From an uncultured Alphaproteobacteria bacterium (GTDB lineage: Bacteria > Pseudomonadota > Alphaproteobacteria > Thalassobaculales > Thalassobaculaceae): 64,000 bases of DNA. Every line of letters begins with the position of its first letter. The first letter of the stretch is position 1. Positions 1-9,346 of this stretch are shown here, one piece after another. Below the pieces are notes generated by a model that was not told where the DNA came from, made no database searches, and saw nothing but the letters and a program-made list of their open reading frames with translations. The DNA is taken from assembly GCA_937776645.1 (NCBI GenBank), contig CALMRI010000017.1, forward strand, positions 62,001 to 126,000. Reading direction: 5' to 3'. Position numbers and translations under genes: made by a program.

Positions 1-459
1 CGCCTCCAGGTCCGGGTCGCGATGGTCGGCCATCAACACGTCCAGGGCGCTCTCGATCACCTCACGATCAAGGCCTTTCTCCGCAAGTTTGAGGCGAATC
101 ATACGTGTCGAGAGCCCGCGCCCAAAAAGCGTTCGAACCCGGCCCATGGCGAAGTCGCCATCATGCACCAACCCGGAGCGGATCAAGCGATCAATGATGC
201 CGTCGATCCAGCCGGTTGCCGTCTCCATCTCGACACCGTCGATGGCGGCGTATTTGGTCACCCGTCGCCGCAGGACCTGGCGCACCGACCAACTCGAAGC
301 GGCATAACGTCCGAGGTAAAACAAGGCCGCCTGATATAGACTGTTTTCGCTCATCCCTTTGGAGCGTCGGCGTCGGGCCTGCCCACCGGAGCGGTCGGCT
401 GGAGCACGCGGTGACGGGTCTTGGTCTTGACCCCGCGCGTCGTCGATTTGCCGCCCCAT
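1..459 (-). CDS. recX: RecX family regulatory protein (partial, cut by window edge)
   Basis: The reading frame stays open to base 1, so only the N-terminal 153 codons are present. RecX proteins bind RecA filaments and limit recombinase activity. The visible protein has a basic stretch (ARRRRSKG, about residues 28-35), then the alphaproteobacterial RecX-like run ALFYLGRYAASS, and a helical region rich in Arg and Leu (VRQVLRRRVTKYA) that suits the three-helix RecX modules. I chose the ATG at 459 because a GAGGG sits about 6 bases upstream. A second in-frame ATG at 354 has AAAGGG touching it and is less likely. The gene is divergent from dcd. Assignment rests on recognisable family sequence; the C-terminal modules lie outside the window. 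Confidence 0.72.
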   Translation of the reverse strand, partial: MGRQIDDARGQDQDPSPRAPADRSGGQARRRRSKGMSENSLYQAALFYLGRYAASSWSVRQVLRRRVTKYAAIDGVEMETATGWIDGIIDRLIRSGLVHDGDFAMGRVRTLFGRGLSTRMIRLKLAEKGLDREVIESALDVLMADHRDPDLEA

Positions 460-579
460 GGAGCCCTCGGCGCCGTTAAACGAATCAACGGAGCTTACCG
501 CATTTCGCCCTGGGATAGGCCGGGCTCTGGAATAAGAGTGCGGCTTCAACGGAATAAAACGATGCGGATCGGCGAATAA

Positions 580-598
580 TCATCAGAACTCCTGATGA
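580..598. other. 7-bp inverted repeat between recX and dcd
   Basis: TCATCAG and CTGATGA are perfect inverted arms separated by 5 bases, in the divergent intergenic space. It could be an operator or a small hairpin in a transcript. Nothing else in the sequence supports a specific role. Confidence 0.25.
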
Positions 599-682
599 AT
601 TTCGGAGATTTAACCGGGTGCCAAGCGGCAATGATCCCTGCTAGTTTGGCCACCCGCCACTATATTGCCTCAAGAGTGCCAA

Positions 683-1840
683 ATGCCGGCTGAAAGCCTG
701 TCTCCAAACACCTCGCGCCAGACAATCCGGACCACCGGCATCATGGCGAGCCAGACAATTCGCGATTGGGTCAAATCCGGCCGGGTTTCCGCCGAGATCC
801 CGATCGAGGAGCGGCAGATTCAGCCCGCCAGTCTCGACCTCCGTCTCGGAGCGACGGCCTATCGGGTGCGCGCCAGCTTCCTGCCGGGGCGCGGCGCCAC
901 GGTCGCTGAAAAGCTGGAACGCTTCGAGATGCACCGGATTGATCTCACCGAGGATGCGGTTCTCGAGAAAGGCTGCGTGTATATCGTGCCTTTGCTGGAG
1001 GGCGTGCGACTGCCGGCGGCGGTTTCCGGCACCGCCAACCCGAAAAGTTCAACCGGCCGTCTGGATGTGTTCACCCGTCTGATCACTGACTATACGACCG
1101 AGTTTGAATCAGTCGCAGCCGGCTATCGAGGGCCGCTCTATGCCGAAATCTCGCCTCGAACCTTTAGCATTCTGGTGCGTCAGGGTTCCTGCCTGAACCA
1201 GCTTCGCTTTCGGCGGGGCAATCCGTCGCCCGCCGACGCGGCGATGCGCCGATTGCAACAAAGCGAGGGCTTGGTCGACGCTGGAGAACTGGACGCGGAT
1301 ATCAACAAAGGCGTCGCGATCAGTGTTGACCTGCAAGGCGACGACAAAACCGGCCTTATTGGCTATCGGGCGAAACCGCACACTGCCCTGATCGACATCG
1401 ATAAGCCCGGGGCCTATGATCTGCTGGATTATTGGGAGCCGGTGCATCGTCACCCCGGACGGCCGGCGGAACTGATCCTCAATCCCGATGAATTCTATAT
1501 CCTGATGTCGAAGGAGTTCGTCTCGGTGCCGCTGGACCATGCGGCCGAGATGCGCGCCTATGATACACGCGTTGGTGAGTTTCGGGTCCATTATGCCGGG
1601 TTCTTCGACCCCGGATTCGGCCACGAGGCGGCCGGCGGCGTTGGGACGCGCGCCGTCCTGGAGGTGCGCTCCCACGATGTCCCGTTCCTGGTCGAGGACG
1701 GCCAGACGGTCTGCCGTCTGGTCTATGAGCAGATGACTGAAATACCGGAGAAGCTATACGGCGCCGGCGGTGTCGGCTCAAACTATCAGGGACAGGGCCT
1801 GAAGCTCTCGAAGCATTTTAGAAAAGCGCCGGCGGAATAA
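683..1840 (+). CDS. dcd: 2'-deoxycytidine 5'-triphosphate deaminase, long alphaproteobacterial form
   Basis: This enzyme deaminates dCTP to dUTP, feeding dTMP synthesis. The product is about 385 residues, roughly twice the length of the E. coli-type Dcd, which fits the fused two-domain form found in alphaproteobacteria. The first half has QPASLDLRLG (residues 47-56) and NPKSSTGRLD followed by FTRLITD, the hallmark active-site region. The second half repeats the beta-rich fold with FYILMSKEFVSVP and AGFFDPGFG. I start at the ATG at 683; a TTG at 665 would add six residues without a better ribosome site. It is monocistronic as far as can be seen. Family identity is clear; whether it also hydrolyses dUTP cannot be judged here. 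Confidence 0.9.
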   Translation: MPAESLSPNTSRQTIRTTGIMASQTIRDWVKSGRVSAEIPIEERQIQPASLDLRLGATAYRVRASFLPGRGATVAEKLERFEMHRIDLTEDAVLEKGCVYIVPLLEGVRLPAAVSGTANPKSSTGRLDVFTRLITDYTTEFESVAAGYRGPLYAEISPRTFSILVRQGSCLNQLRFRRGNPSPADAAMRRLQQSEGLVDAGELDADINKGVAISVDLQGDDKTGLIGYRAKPHTALIDIDKPGAYDLLDYWEPVHRHPGRPAELILNPDEFYILMSKEFVSVPLDHAAEMRAYDTRVGEFRVHYAGFFDPGFGHEAAGGVGTRAVLEVRSHDVPFLVEDGQTVCRLVYEQMTEIPEKLYGAGGVGSNYQGQGLKLSKHFRKAPAE

Positions 1841-2076
1841 ATTGCATTACCAGAATGCACGCCGCTCGCGCCGCGATAACCGGCGAACGGGTTGGGCGAA
1901 TTAAACCGTGATATCGACTGGGCACCGCTCGACGCGGATTGGCTGCTATCGGCAATGCCCCGTGCGGTTTCCAACGCATTTTGCACGACCTGAGCGTTTA
2001 CCAACTGACTTTGCTTGGCGATATTGAAGGCTACGACAGCCAGTGATTGGGCGCCAGAGGCGGAAGATACTGCCAT
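1786..2076 (-). CDS. Possible small alpha-helical protein, unknown function
   Basis: This 96-residue frame starts at an ATG with a good AAAGG ribosome site about 8 bases upstream. The first 50 residues are rich in Ala, Ser, Gln and Val (for example AKQSQLVNAQVVQNALETA) and look like a short amphipathic helix protein. That resembles, loosely, the small YjfB-like putative motility proteins, but I would not name it so. The last 18 codons overlap the end of dcd on the opposite strand, which weakens the case for the C-terminus. It faces toward dcd and away from argD. The codon pattern is acceptable for this genome. It may be a real small gene or a chance frame. Confidence 0.4.
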   Translation of the reverse strand: MAVSSASGAQSLAVVAFNIAKQSQLVNAQVVQNALETARGIADSSQSASSGAQSISRFNSPNPFAGYRGASGVHSGNAIYSAGAFLKCFESFRPCP

Positions 2077-2260
2077 CGACTTGCCTTTCCCGTCCTTCTG
2101 GACCCCATCGTCTCAGATACGATACTCCCAGTTCCCAGGAGCGGCCTATAGGCACCCAGATGACGGTTTTTGGATCGAAATCCAACAACCATCCCGCACC
2201 CAGGTCAAAAGCCGGGTAATCTTGTGATAATTCCCACGGTACCGGGCGATTCCGTCTTGC

Positions 2261-2289
2261 TTGACAACGGTCACAACGAACGGTTTTAT
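2261..2289 (+). promoter_or_regulatory. Candidate sigma-70 promoter for argD-argF-hslO
   Basis: TTGACA at 2261-2266 matches the -35 consensus exactly. TTTTAT follows 17 bases later at 2284-2289 as a weaker -10. The site lies about 70 bases before the argD start, a sensible distance. No experimental support is available. Confidence 0.4.
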
Positions 2290-2301
2290 CATGTCATCTA
2301 T

Positions 2302-2331
2302 AGAGCGTTTCGGGATTCCTGAGGACGCTCT
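2302..2331 (+). promoter_or_regulatory. Inverted repeat in the argD leader
   Basis: AGAGCGT and ACGCTCT form a 7-base stem with a 16-base spacer, between the candidate promoter and the argD ribosome site. It could be an operator or a leader hairpin. It does not look like a classical ARG box, so no regulator is proposed. Confidence 0.25.
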
Positions 2332-2357
2332 TGTCCGTTTCATGAAGGAGACGTCTC

Positions 2358-3533
2358 GTGGTTACATCGGTGATGCCCACTTACGGGCGGATCGACATCG
2401 CTTTCGAGCGGGGCGAAGGATCCTACCTGTATAGCACTGATGGGCGACGATTCCTCGACTTCGCCACCGGTATCGCGACCAATTCTCTGGGCCACGCGCA
2501 CCCGCATCTGGTCGCCAAGGTGCAGGAACAGGCCGGCAAGCTTTGGCATGTCTCGAACCTGTACAACATCCCGGGGCAACAACAGTTCGCCGATCGTCTG
2601 GTCGCCAATTCCTTCGCTGACACTTGCTTCTTCTGTAATTCCGGCGCCGAGGCGATGGAAGGGGCGCTGAAAGTTGCCCGCAAATACCATTTCGTGAACG
2701 GTAATCCCGAGCGCGAAGAGGTGGTTTGCGCCACCGGTTCCTTCCACGGTCGCACGCTCGCCACGTTATCGGCTGGCGACAATGAGAAATATCGCGAGGG
2801 CTTCGGGCCCCGCCCCGACGGCTTCAAGCATGTCGCGTTCGGTAATCTGAACGAAATGCGCGCCGCGATGAGTGACAAAACCGCGGCTATCGTGGTCGAG
2901 CCAATCCAGGGCGAAGGCGGGATAAACCCGGCGAGCGACGACTATCTTCGCGCCTTGCGTGAGATTGCCGACGAGTTCGGCGCGTTGCTGGTGTTCGACG
3001 AAGTACAATGCGGCATGGGCCGGACCGGCCATCTGTTCGCCTATGAAATCGCCGGCGTTGCGCCGGACGTCATGGCCCTGGCCAAGGGGCTGGGCAGCGG
3101 CTTTCCGGTCGGCGCGGTACTGGCCTCGGAAAAAGGCGCGTCCGGCATGACTCCGGGCACCCATGGTTCGACCTATGGCGGCAATCCACTCGCCATGGCC
3201 GCCGGCAATGCCGTCCTTGACGTGATGCTTGAGCCGGGTTTCCTGGCCACGGTCACCGAAAACGGCGCCTATCTGCGCAAGGCTCTCGAGAGCGTGGCCA
3301 AGCGACATCCCAAGGTCATCGAGTCGGTACGCGGCGTCGGGTTGATGCAGGGGATGAAATGCGTTGTCACCAATCTCGACCTGATGACCGCCACCCGAGA
3401 CGCTGGCCTTCTCACGGTCGTGGCCGGCGATAATGTGTTGCGCATCCTGCCGCCACTGACGGTCAGCAAAAGCGAAATCGACGAGGCGATAGGCCTGCTC
3501 GACACCGCTTTCAGTGCGGTCACCGCTAAGTAA
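2358..3533 (+). CDS. argD: Acetylornithine aminotransferase
   Basis: ArgD transfers the amino group of glutamate to N-acetylglutamate semialdehyde in arginine synthesis; related enzymes also serve lysine synthesis. The 391-residue product has the class III aminotransferase layout: [13 protein letters not shown] (93-105), EPIQGEGG (181-188), the Asp of [14 protein letters not shown] (from 211) that contacts PLP, and the Schiff-base lysine in LAKGLGSG (Lys243). The start is GTG at 2358, set by AAGGAG seven bases upstream; an ATG five codons later is possible. argF follows after 50 bases and hslO after that, the usual alphaproteobacterial argD-argF-hslO order, so they are probably co-transcribed. 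Confidence 0.95.
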   Translation: MVTSVMPTYGRIDIAFERGEGSYLYSTDGRRFLDFATGIATNSLGHAHPHLVAKVQEQAGKLWHVSNLYNIPGQQQFADRLVANSFADTCFFCNSGAEAMEGALKVARKYHFVNGNPEREEVVCATGSFHGRTLATLSAGDNEKYREGFGPRPDGFKHVAFGNLNEMRAAMSDKTAAIVVEPIQGEGGINPASDDYLRALREIADEFGALLVFDEVQCGMGRTGHLFAYEIAGVAPDVMALAKGLGSGFPVGAVLASEKGASGMTPGTHGSTYGGNPLAMAAGNAVLDVMLEPGFLATVTENGAYLRKALESVAKRHPKVIESVRGVGLMQGMKCVVTNLDLMTATRDAGLLTVVAGDNVLRILPPLTVSKSEIDEAIGLLDTAFSAVTAK

Positions 3534-3583
3534 CCACCGCCCAAGACATTGGTAAACCACAGGCAAGAAATGGGAGCCGTGAC

Positions 3584-4489
3584 GTGACGGCAAAAGCCAG
3601 ACATTTTCTGGATCTCGACGGTATCGACGAGCAAGACTTGCGCGGCATGATCGACGTGGCAGCAGCAATGAAGCGAGGCGAGGCCGGCATGGATCGGCCC
3701 CTGCAAGGCAAATTCCTGGCGATGATCTTCGAGAAACCGTCGACCCGCACCCGCGTCTCCTTCGAGGTCGGGATGAAACAGCTGGGCGGCGACGTAGTGG
3801 TGCTCAATGGCAACGACCTGCAGCTTGGTCGGGGCGAGTCCGTCGCCGATACCGCCCGCGTGCTCTCGCGCTATGTAGACTGCATCATGATGCGGACCTA
3901 TGAGCCGGAGAAAATTTCCGAGATGGCGGAATATGCCAGTGTCCCGGTGATTAACGGGCTGACCGACAAAACGCACCCCTGCCAATTGATGGCCGATGTC
4001 CTGACATATGAGGAACGTCGCGGGCCAATCCGAGGCCGCACCGTGGCCTGGAGCGGCGACGGCAACAACATGGCGGCGTCTTGGATTCATGCATCCGTGA
4101 AGTTCGGCTTCTCCTTGCGCATCGCAGCGCCGCGAGAATTGTCGCCAGATCCAGCCCTCCTGGAGTGGGCCAACGCCAACGGTGGATCGGTAACGTTGAT
4201 GCACGACCCGCAAGCTGCGGTCCTTGGCGCCGATTGCGTCGTAACCGACTCCTGGGTTTCGATGGGTGACGATGAAGCCAGCCGACACAACATGCTCGCC
4301 CCTTTCCGGGTCGACGAGGCGTTGCTATCCAAGGCCAAGGACGATGTGGCGTTCCTGCACTGTCTGCCGGCCCATCGGGGCGAGGAGGTCACCGCCGAGG
4401 TCATCGACGGGCCGCGTTCCCTGGTCTGGGACGAGGCGGAAAATCGTCTGCATACCCAAAAGGCGATTCTTGCCTGGTGTCTAGCGTGA
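3584..4489 (+). CDS. argF: Ornithine carbamoyltransferase
   Basis: ArgF joins carbamoyl phosphate and ornithine to give citrulline, in the cytoplasm. The 301-residue protein carries the carbamoyl-phosphate loop STRTR (53-57), HPCQ (131-134) and the ornithine/carbamoyl-phosphate site HCLPAHRG (259-266), all intact. The start is a GTG with GGGAG nearby. It sits between argD and hslO on the same strand with short gaps (50 and 15 bases), so it is probably read from the argD promoter. Length and motifs match the anabolic enzyme; the context with argD supports synthesis rather than arginine breakdown. Confidence 0.96.
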   Translation: MTAKARHFLDLDGIDEQDLRGMIDVAAAMKRGEAGMDRPLQGKFLAMIFEKPSTRTRVSFEVGMKQLGGDVVVLNGNDLQLGRGESVADTARVLSRYVDCIMMRTYEPEKISEMAEYASVPVINGLTDKTHPCQLMADVLTYEERRGPIRGRTVAWSGDGNNMAASWIHASVKFGFSLRIAAPRELSPDPALLEWANANGGSVTLMHDPQAAVLGADCVVTDSWVSMGDDEASRHNMLAPFRVDEALLSKAKDDVAFLHCLPAHRGEEVTAEVIDGPRSLVWDEAENRLHTQKAILAWCLA

Positions 4490-4504
4490 GCCAAGGGTCG
4501 CCGG

Positions 4505-5497
4505 ATGGCGGCGGATATCGCCAGCGGTGTCCAAAACAAGCCGCGCGACGATATCATCCTACCATTCCAAGTCGAACCGCACGGATTACGCGGTGGCTTC
4601 GTCCGGCTCGGCGACGCAGTCGAGACGGTCCTGGCGGCCCATAACTACCCAGAGCCGGTTGCCCGGTTGCTGGCGGAAATGCTGGCATTGGCGCCCTGCC
4701 TGGCCGGCGCACTCAAATACAAGGGCGTGTTTACCTTGCAGGTTAAGGGCAATGGGCCGGTAAAGACCCTGATGGCCGACGTCACCAGCGAGGGCGGCTT
4801 ACGCGGTTATGCCGGCTATGACGCTGAAGCCGTCGAGGCGGCGGCTGCCGCTCACGGGGCCGATGCGCCGCTGCAACGCCTGACCGAGGGCGGCTATATC
4901 GCTTTTACTGTTGACCAGGGCCTGCATGCCGACCGCTACCAGGGCATCGTCGAGTTGTCCGGCGCCACCTTGGCGGAATGCACCCACGCTTATTTTCGCA
5001 ACTCCGAGCAACTTGAGACCGGCGTCAAGGTCGCCGCCGGACGGTCCCCGACCGGGACCTGGCGCGCGGCGGCTTTGATGGTGCAACGGCTTGCCTTTGC
5101 CGGCGGTGAGAACATTCCCACCGGCATCAACGAAGATGACTATGACGAAGGCTGGCGCACGGCAGTGGTTCTGATGAGCAGTTGCACGTCGGCGGAGCTG
5201 CTCGACGACGCCCTCGCGCCCGAAGCGCTACTGTACCGGCTGTTCCACGAGACCGGCGTCCGGGTCTACCCGGACCGGCCATTGGCGACCCAATGCCGTT
5301 GCTCGGTCGACAAGGTCGAGAATGTGCTGCGCTCGCTGACCGCCGAACAGCTTGAAGACATGACGGTGGACGGCGAGGTCTCGGTGGTGTGCGAGTTCTG
5401 TAAGACTGAGCTGCGCTATAATGGCGACGGCCTTGCGGCACTGCGCGGGACGTTCGACAATGCCGGTCGGTTCGCGCCTCCCACGCGGAAAAGATAG
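4505..5497 (+). CDS. hslO: Redox-regulated chaperone Hsp33
   Basis: Hsp33 is a cytoplasmic holdase that is switched on by oxidation. In the reduced form a zinc ion is held by four cysteines near the C-terminus; oxidation releases zinc and exposes the binding surface. Here the cysteines are present as CRC (Cys264 and Cys266) and CEFC (Cys296 and Cys299), spaced as in the family. The rest of the 330-residue protein matches the Hsp33 core (HAYFRNSEQL, GGENIPTG). It lies 15 bases after argF. This arg-hslO pairing is common in alphaproteobacteria and probably reflects shared transcription rather than shared function. Confidence 0.94.
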   Translation: MAADIASGVQNKPRDDIILPFQVEPHGLRGGFVRLGDAVETVLAAHNYPEPVARLLAEMLALAPCLAGALKYKGVFTLQVKGNGPVKTLMADVTSEGGLRGYAGYDAEAVEAAAAAHGADAPLQRLTEGGYIAFTVDQGLHADRYQGIVELSGATLAECTHAYFRNSEQLETGVKVAAGRSPTGTWRAAALMVQRLAFAGGENIPTGINEDDYDEGWRTAVVLMSSCTSAELLDDALAPEALLYRLFHETGVRVYPDRPLATQCRCSVDKVENVLRSLTAEQLEDMTVDGEVSVVCEFCKTELRYNGDGLAALRGTFDNAGRFAPPTRKR

Positions 5498-5504
5498 GAC
5501 GGAT

Positions 5505-6108
5505 ATGATGCCCTCAGGGCCGATTGTTTCTCGGCGGTTGCTTCTCGCGGCGGCGATGCTTCCGTGGTTGCTGACGGGGTGCGATACGCCAAATCCAGCA
5601 ATAGGTTTTTCCGGAGCTGACCTTCGCCCATAAACCGGCGATCCGGTTGGATGTCGCTAAGATTGAAATCATCAACGAATACCGGATGCCGTTTAAGGCG
5701 CCGAATGTCGAGCATCTGGTACCCGTCGCGCCCGGCGCCGCGGCCGAACGCTGGGCCGCCGATGTTCTAAAAGCCGTGGGCACCCGGGGCACCGCGTTGT
5801 TCGTGATCACCCGAGCCCCAGTTACCGTAGAGGAACTGAAAACCAAATCCGGTTTCCAAGGTCTGGTATCGATCGAGCAATCCGAGCGCTATGAGGGGGC
5901 GTTGGAGGCCCGGATCGAGATCCTCGACGGCACCCGCCGTCTGGCCACCGCCCGTGCTGGCACGACCCGCACCCAAACCGCTCGCGAGGACACCACCCCG
6001 AACCAGCGGGCCAAACTCTGGTATACGCTGGTCGAACGACTGATAATCGAATTTGACCGCGAAATGCGTAAACAGGCCAACAATTTTTTGAAAGATCATC
6101 AGCGCTAG
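5505..6108 (+). pseudogene. Conserved lipoprotein of Rhodospirillales type, interrupted by one frameshift
   Basis: The N-terminal frame starts at ATG 5505 and encodes a signal peptide with SRRLLLAAA and a lipobox LLTGC, so an outer-envelope lipoprotein is expected. That frame stops at 5633. The rest of the protein is in another frame from about 5611 to 6108. Skipping one T in the run of five at 5606-5610 joins them as IGFPELTFAHKP and gives a continuous protein of about 200 residues. Its body (NEYRMPF, PNVEHLVPVAPG, RWAADVLKAVG) resembles a conserved uncharacterised lipoprotein family that I recall from related genomes. The function is unknown. The break is either a homopolymer read error or a recent mutation. 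Confidence 0.65.
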
Positions 6109-6162
6109 GCTAAGGCGGGATAGCTCTCTTTTTTCGATGATCCACGGGACCAACAAGAGGCG

Positions 6163-7050
6163 CTAACCTGGGACCTCCGCTTCCATCGCCGCGATCGTCT
6201 CGGCAAGACGCAGGATGCGGCGGGCGTCCACGACGTGTAAATTTTCGATCAATTGGCCATCCAGCAACACAACACCGGAACCCCTCGCCTCGGCTTCGGC
6301 ATGAACGTCGATTACCCGGCGCGACCAATCCATCGCCGCCGCGTCCGGCCCAAACGCCCGGTTCGCGACCTCCAAGGTCTTGGGATGGATCAAGGTCTTA
6401 CCATCGAACCCAAGCTCGGCGCCCTGACGGCAAATCGCAGCGAGGCCATCATCATCCGAAAGATCGAGATGCACACCGTCAAGTATCGCCAGGCCGTGCG
6501 CCCGAGCGGCCAATAGACAGAGCCCAAGACTAGTCATCATCGGTGCCCGGCTGGCCGTGTGACGGGCCTGCAAATCCTTGGTTAGGTCCGAGGTTCCCAT
6601 GACCAAAGCCCCCAGGCGCGACGAGGCTCCGGCTATCTCGGCAGCTTTCAGCACGCCCCGTGCGGTTTCGATCATGCACCAGATCGAGAGCCCCGCCGGC
6701 GCACCAGCAGCGGTCAGCAAAGCCTGGGCACCCCGGACATCCTGGATGTTTTCGACCTTGGCCAGCAGCACCGCATCAGCGCCGGAGCCGGCGATTGCCG
6801 CCAGGTCATCCTCATACCAGTACGTGCCGACAGCATTGGCCCGGATCACCAACTCACGCTGGCCATATCCGCCAGCCGCAACCGCGGCCAGGGCCTGGGA
6901 TCGCCCAAGCGATTTCATATCCGGCGCAACCGCGTCCTCTAGGTCCATGACAATCACATCGGCAGCGAGGCCCCGCGCCTTTTCCAATGCCCGAGGGTTG
7001 GAGGCCGGCATGAACAGAACAGAACGGCGGGGACGCAATGTGGCCGGCAT
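6163..7050 (-). CDS. HpcH/HpaI-type CoA ester lyase (CitE-like)
   Basis: The 295-residue protein belongs to the CitE/malyl-CoA lyase family of TIM-barrel enzymes that cleave or hydrolyse beta-hydroxyacyl-CoA esters using a divalent metal. Visible signatures are RSVLFMPASNPRALEKA near the N-terminus, VMDLEDAVAP (metal/substrate region), and MGTSDLTKDLQA. The ATG at 7050 has AAGGAG about 9 bases upstream, which decides the start over a longer frame. Possible activities include malyl-CoA lyase, methylmalyl-CoA lyase or citramalyl-CoA lyase; nothing nearby identifies the substrate. No citrate lyase alpha or gamma subunit genes are adjacent, so a true citrate lyase complex is unlikely. It faces away from pdxY. 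Confidence 0.85.
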   Translation of the reverse strand: MPATLRPRRSVLFMPASNPRALEKARGLAADVIVMDLEDAVAPDMKSLGRSQALAAVAAGGYGQRELVIRANAVGTYWYEDDLAAIAGSGADAVLLAKVENIQDVRGAQALLTAAGAPAGLSIWCMIETARGVLKAAEIAGASSRLGALVMGTSDLTKDLQARHTASRAPMMTSLGLCLLAARAHGLAILDGVHLDLSDDDGLAAICRQGAELGFDGKTLIHPKTLEVANRAFGPDAAAMDWSRRVIDVHAEAEARGSGVVLLDGQLIENLHVVDARRILRLAETIAAMEAEVPG

Positions 7051-7189
7051 GGAGAAGCTCCTTGGTTTCAGGTTGCGACCGTGACCTGGTCTCGGGGCCG
7101 ATCGCCGCATGCAGAAAATATGCTGGACCGCCTCCCAGGTTTAAGCCAAGGATCAGCGGTCCGACAACAGTTTCGAGAGTCCTCTGCCA

Positions 7190-8026
7190 ATGGCCATTCT
7201 CAGCATCCAATCCGCTGTCGCCTATGGTTATGTCGGTAACGCCGTGGCAGTTCCAGCGCTGCAAGCGCTGGGCGAGGAGGTCTGGCGGGTCGACACAGTC
7301 GGCTTCTCCAATCATCCCGGCCATGGCCAGCTTAGCGGCGATAGCCGACCAGCCAGCGAAATTAGGGAAATCCTTGACGGTATCGAGGCGCTGGGCGTGA
7401 TGCGGGACTGCGCTGCGGTGCTCTCGGGATACCTTGGCGAGGCGGCGACGGCCTCGGCGGTCGCCAAGGCGGTGGCCGCGGTCCGACGGGCCAATCCAGA
7501 GGCGCTCTATCTGCTTGACCCGGTTATTGGCGATGATGGTCGAGTCTTCGTACGCGAGGGTGTCATGGAGGCGATTCGCGACCAGCTCTTGCCGCTCAGT
7601 GATGTGGTGTTACCGAATTTGAGCGAGCTTGGCTGGCTAGTCGCTGGCAGCATCGGCCCTCTATCAGACGCATTAGCCGGCGCCCGCACCCTGCTTGAGC
7701 GCGGGCCGAGTGTAGTGGTGATAACCGGTGTCGAAGAGAAGGCTGAAATCGCCGCCTACGGTGTTAGCGCCGACGGCGTCTGGCGCGCCGCCGCGCCCCG
7801 ACGGGACCGACGGTTCAACGGCACCGGGGACTTGTTTGCCGCCCTGTTCACCCGCTGGTTCCTACGCTCACAAGATCTGGGCTCGGCCCTGTCGGCAACG
7901 GTAGCCGGACTTGATCTGGTCACCGGCGAAACCGAGCGGCGCGGCACCAAGGAATTGACGATTATCCCGGTGCTGCCAAGGCTCGCGACGACCGGCGATC
8001 GGCGCCCGGCCGCGAAAATCAGCTGA
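7190..8026 (+). CDS. pdxY: Pyridoxal kinase
   Basis: PdxY phosphorylates pyridoxal as part of PLP salvage. The 278-residue protein is a ribokinase-fold enzyme with the typical N-terminal start ILSIQSAVAYGYVGN, the substrate segment VDTVGFSNHPGH, YLLDPVIGDDGR, LPNLSELGWL, and the catalytic anion-hole motif GTGD at 211-214. It is divergent from the CitE-like lyase with about 140 bases between. It could use pyridoxamine or pyridoxine weakly, as family members do; PdxY fits better than PdxK or ThiD by the N-terminal sequence. It appears monocistronic and ends 16 bases before the convergent asd gene. Confidence 0.9.
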   Translation: MAILSIQSAVAYGYVGNAVAVPALQALGEEVWRVDTVGFSNHPGHGQLSGDSRPASEIREILDGIEALGVMRDCAAVLSGYLGEAATASAVAKAVAAVRRANPEALYLLDPVIGDDGRVFVREGVMEAIRDQLLPLSDVVLPNLSELGWLVAGSIGPLSDALAGARTLLERGPSVVVITGVEEKAEIAAYGVSADGVWRAAAPRRDRRFNGTGDLFAALFTRWFLRSQDLGSALSATVAGLDLVTGETERRGTKELTIIPVLPRLATTGDRRPAAKIS

Positions 8027-8041
8027 CGCCGGAGTGCGAAA

Positions 8042-9070
8042 TCATGCTGCCTTTTTACTCAAGTGCCGCTCGACCAAGGTCTCGGCGATCTGAACTGCGT
8101 TGAGCGCCGCGCCCTTGCGTAAATTGTCGGACACGCACCAGAACACCAGGCCGTTCGCGACTGTCGGATCGCGGCGCAGGCGGCTGATATAGACCGCGTC
8201 CTCGCCAGCACATTCCTGCGGCGTGACATAGCCCGCGTCCTCGCGATGATCTACCACGACGACCCCAGGAAAGGCGCTCAGCACGTCGCGCGCGCCTTGC
8301 TCGTCGATGGGTTTCTCGGTCTCCACGAACACCGCCTCTGCATGACCGATAAATACCGGCACCCGCACGCAATGCGCCACCAGCAAGATATCCGGATCCA
8401 GAATTTTCCGGGTTTCAGCCGCCAACTTCCACTCTTCCTTGGTGTAACCGTCATCCATGAACACGTCGATATGCGGGATGCAGTTGAAGGCGATCTGCTT
8501 GGTGAACTCGGTGTTTTCGATCGGGTCGTTCACATAGACGGCGCGAGTCTGGTTAAATAACTCGTCCATGCCCGGTTTCCCAGCCCCGGAGACCGACTGA
8601 TAGGTTGAGACCACCACGCGCTTGACCTTGAAAACATCATGCAATGGCTTCAGCGCCATCACCAGCTGCGCCGTGGAGCAGTTCGGATTGGCGATGATGT
8701 TGCGCTTGGTATAACCCTTGATGGCGTCGGCATTGACCTCCGGCACGATCAACGGCACACCCGCATCCATTCGGAAGTGCGAACTGTTATCGATCACCAC
8801 GGTGCCCTGCTTGGCGGCTTTTGGCGCGAATTCTTTGGCCACTGAGCCCCCGGCCGAAAACAACGCTATGTCGGTACCCGCGAAGTCAAATTGGTCTAGG
8901 GCTTGGATTTTGAGTATGCGTTTGTCACCGTAGGAGACCTCGACGCCGACTGAGTCTTTCGACGCCAATGCCACCACTTCATCCGCTGGAAAATTCCGCT
9001 CTTCCAGCGTCTGCAGCATCTCTCGACCGACCGCCCCCGTGGCGCCGGCTACCGCTATTTTGTAACCCAT
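8042..9070 (-). CDS. asd: Aspartate-semialdehyde dehydrogenase
   Basis: Asd reduces aspartyl phosphate to aspartate semialdehyde, the branch point to lysine, diaminopimelate, threonine and methionine. The 342-residue product has the NADP-binding GATGAVG (9-15), the catalytic cysteine in NPNCSTAQL (Cys131), and HCVRVPVFIGH downstream. I start at MGYKIAV (9070), where the family usually begins; an ATG three codons upstream is also possible. It follows leuB on the same strand after about 275 bases. leuC-leuD-leuB-asd is a common alphaproteobacterial order. Together with dapF and dapB elsewhere in the window it supplies diaminopimelate. Confidence 0.95.
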   Translation of the reverse strand: MGYKIAVAGATGAVGREMLQTLEERNFPADEVVALASKDSVGVEVSYGDKRILKIQALDQFDFAGTDIALFSAGGSVAKEFAPKAAKQGTVVIDNSSHFRMDAGVPLIVPEVNADAIKGYTKRNIIANPNCSTAQLVMALKPLHDVFKVKRVVVSTYQSVSGAGKPGMDELFNQTRAVYVNDPIENTEFTKQIAFNCIPHIDVFMDDGYTKEEWKLAAETRKILDPDILLVAHCVRVPVFIGHAEAVFVETEKPIDEQGARDVLSAFPGVVVVDHREDAGYVTPQECAGEDAVYISRLRRDPTVANGLVFWCVSDNLRKGAALNAVQIAETLVERHLSKKAA

Positions 9071-9346
9071 GTAATCCATCCGCTCGCTTGCCGGCGCGAC
9101 CGCGCCGCTTGATCTTTCCAACAACACAAACTTACCGGGAAAAAGGCGGGAGATTTACGCCAAGCACCGAACGAAAGCAAGATTGGATCGGGTTTCCGTC
9201 CTGTTTTACGCAACAACCCCCGTCACCCCGCTCCCGGTTTTCGCAAGGGCGGGCAAAGGGCGGGGTCCATTCCACAAACCTGGAGCACAGCCGCGCCGGT
9301 TTCGGTTTTTCAATACCCCCCCTTTGGCAACAGTCGGCCGCGTGGA

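Noticed and set aside
3269-4288. Long minus-strand frame (339 codons) opposite argD and argF
   Set aside because: It is antisense to two well-supported genes, has no family sequence and arises from the GC-rich third-codon bias.
6109-6162. Rho-independent terminator after the lipoprotein gene
   Set aside because: A T-run is present but the possible stem (GCTA/TAGC) is only four bases.
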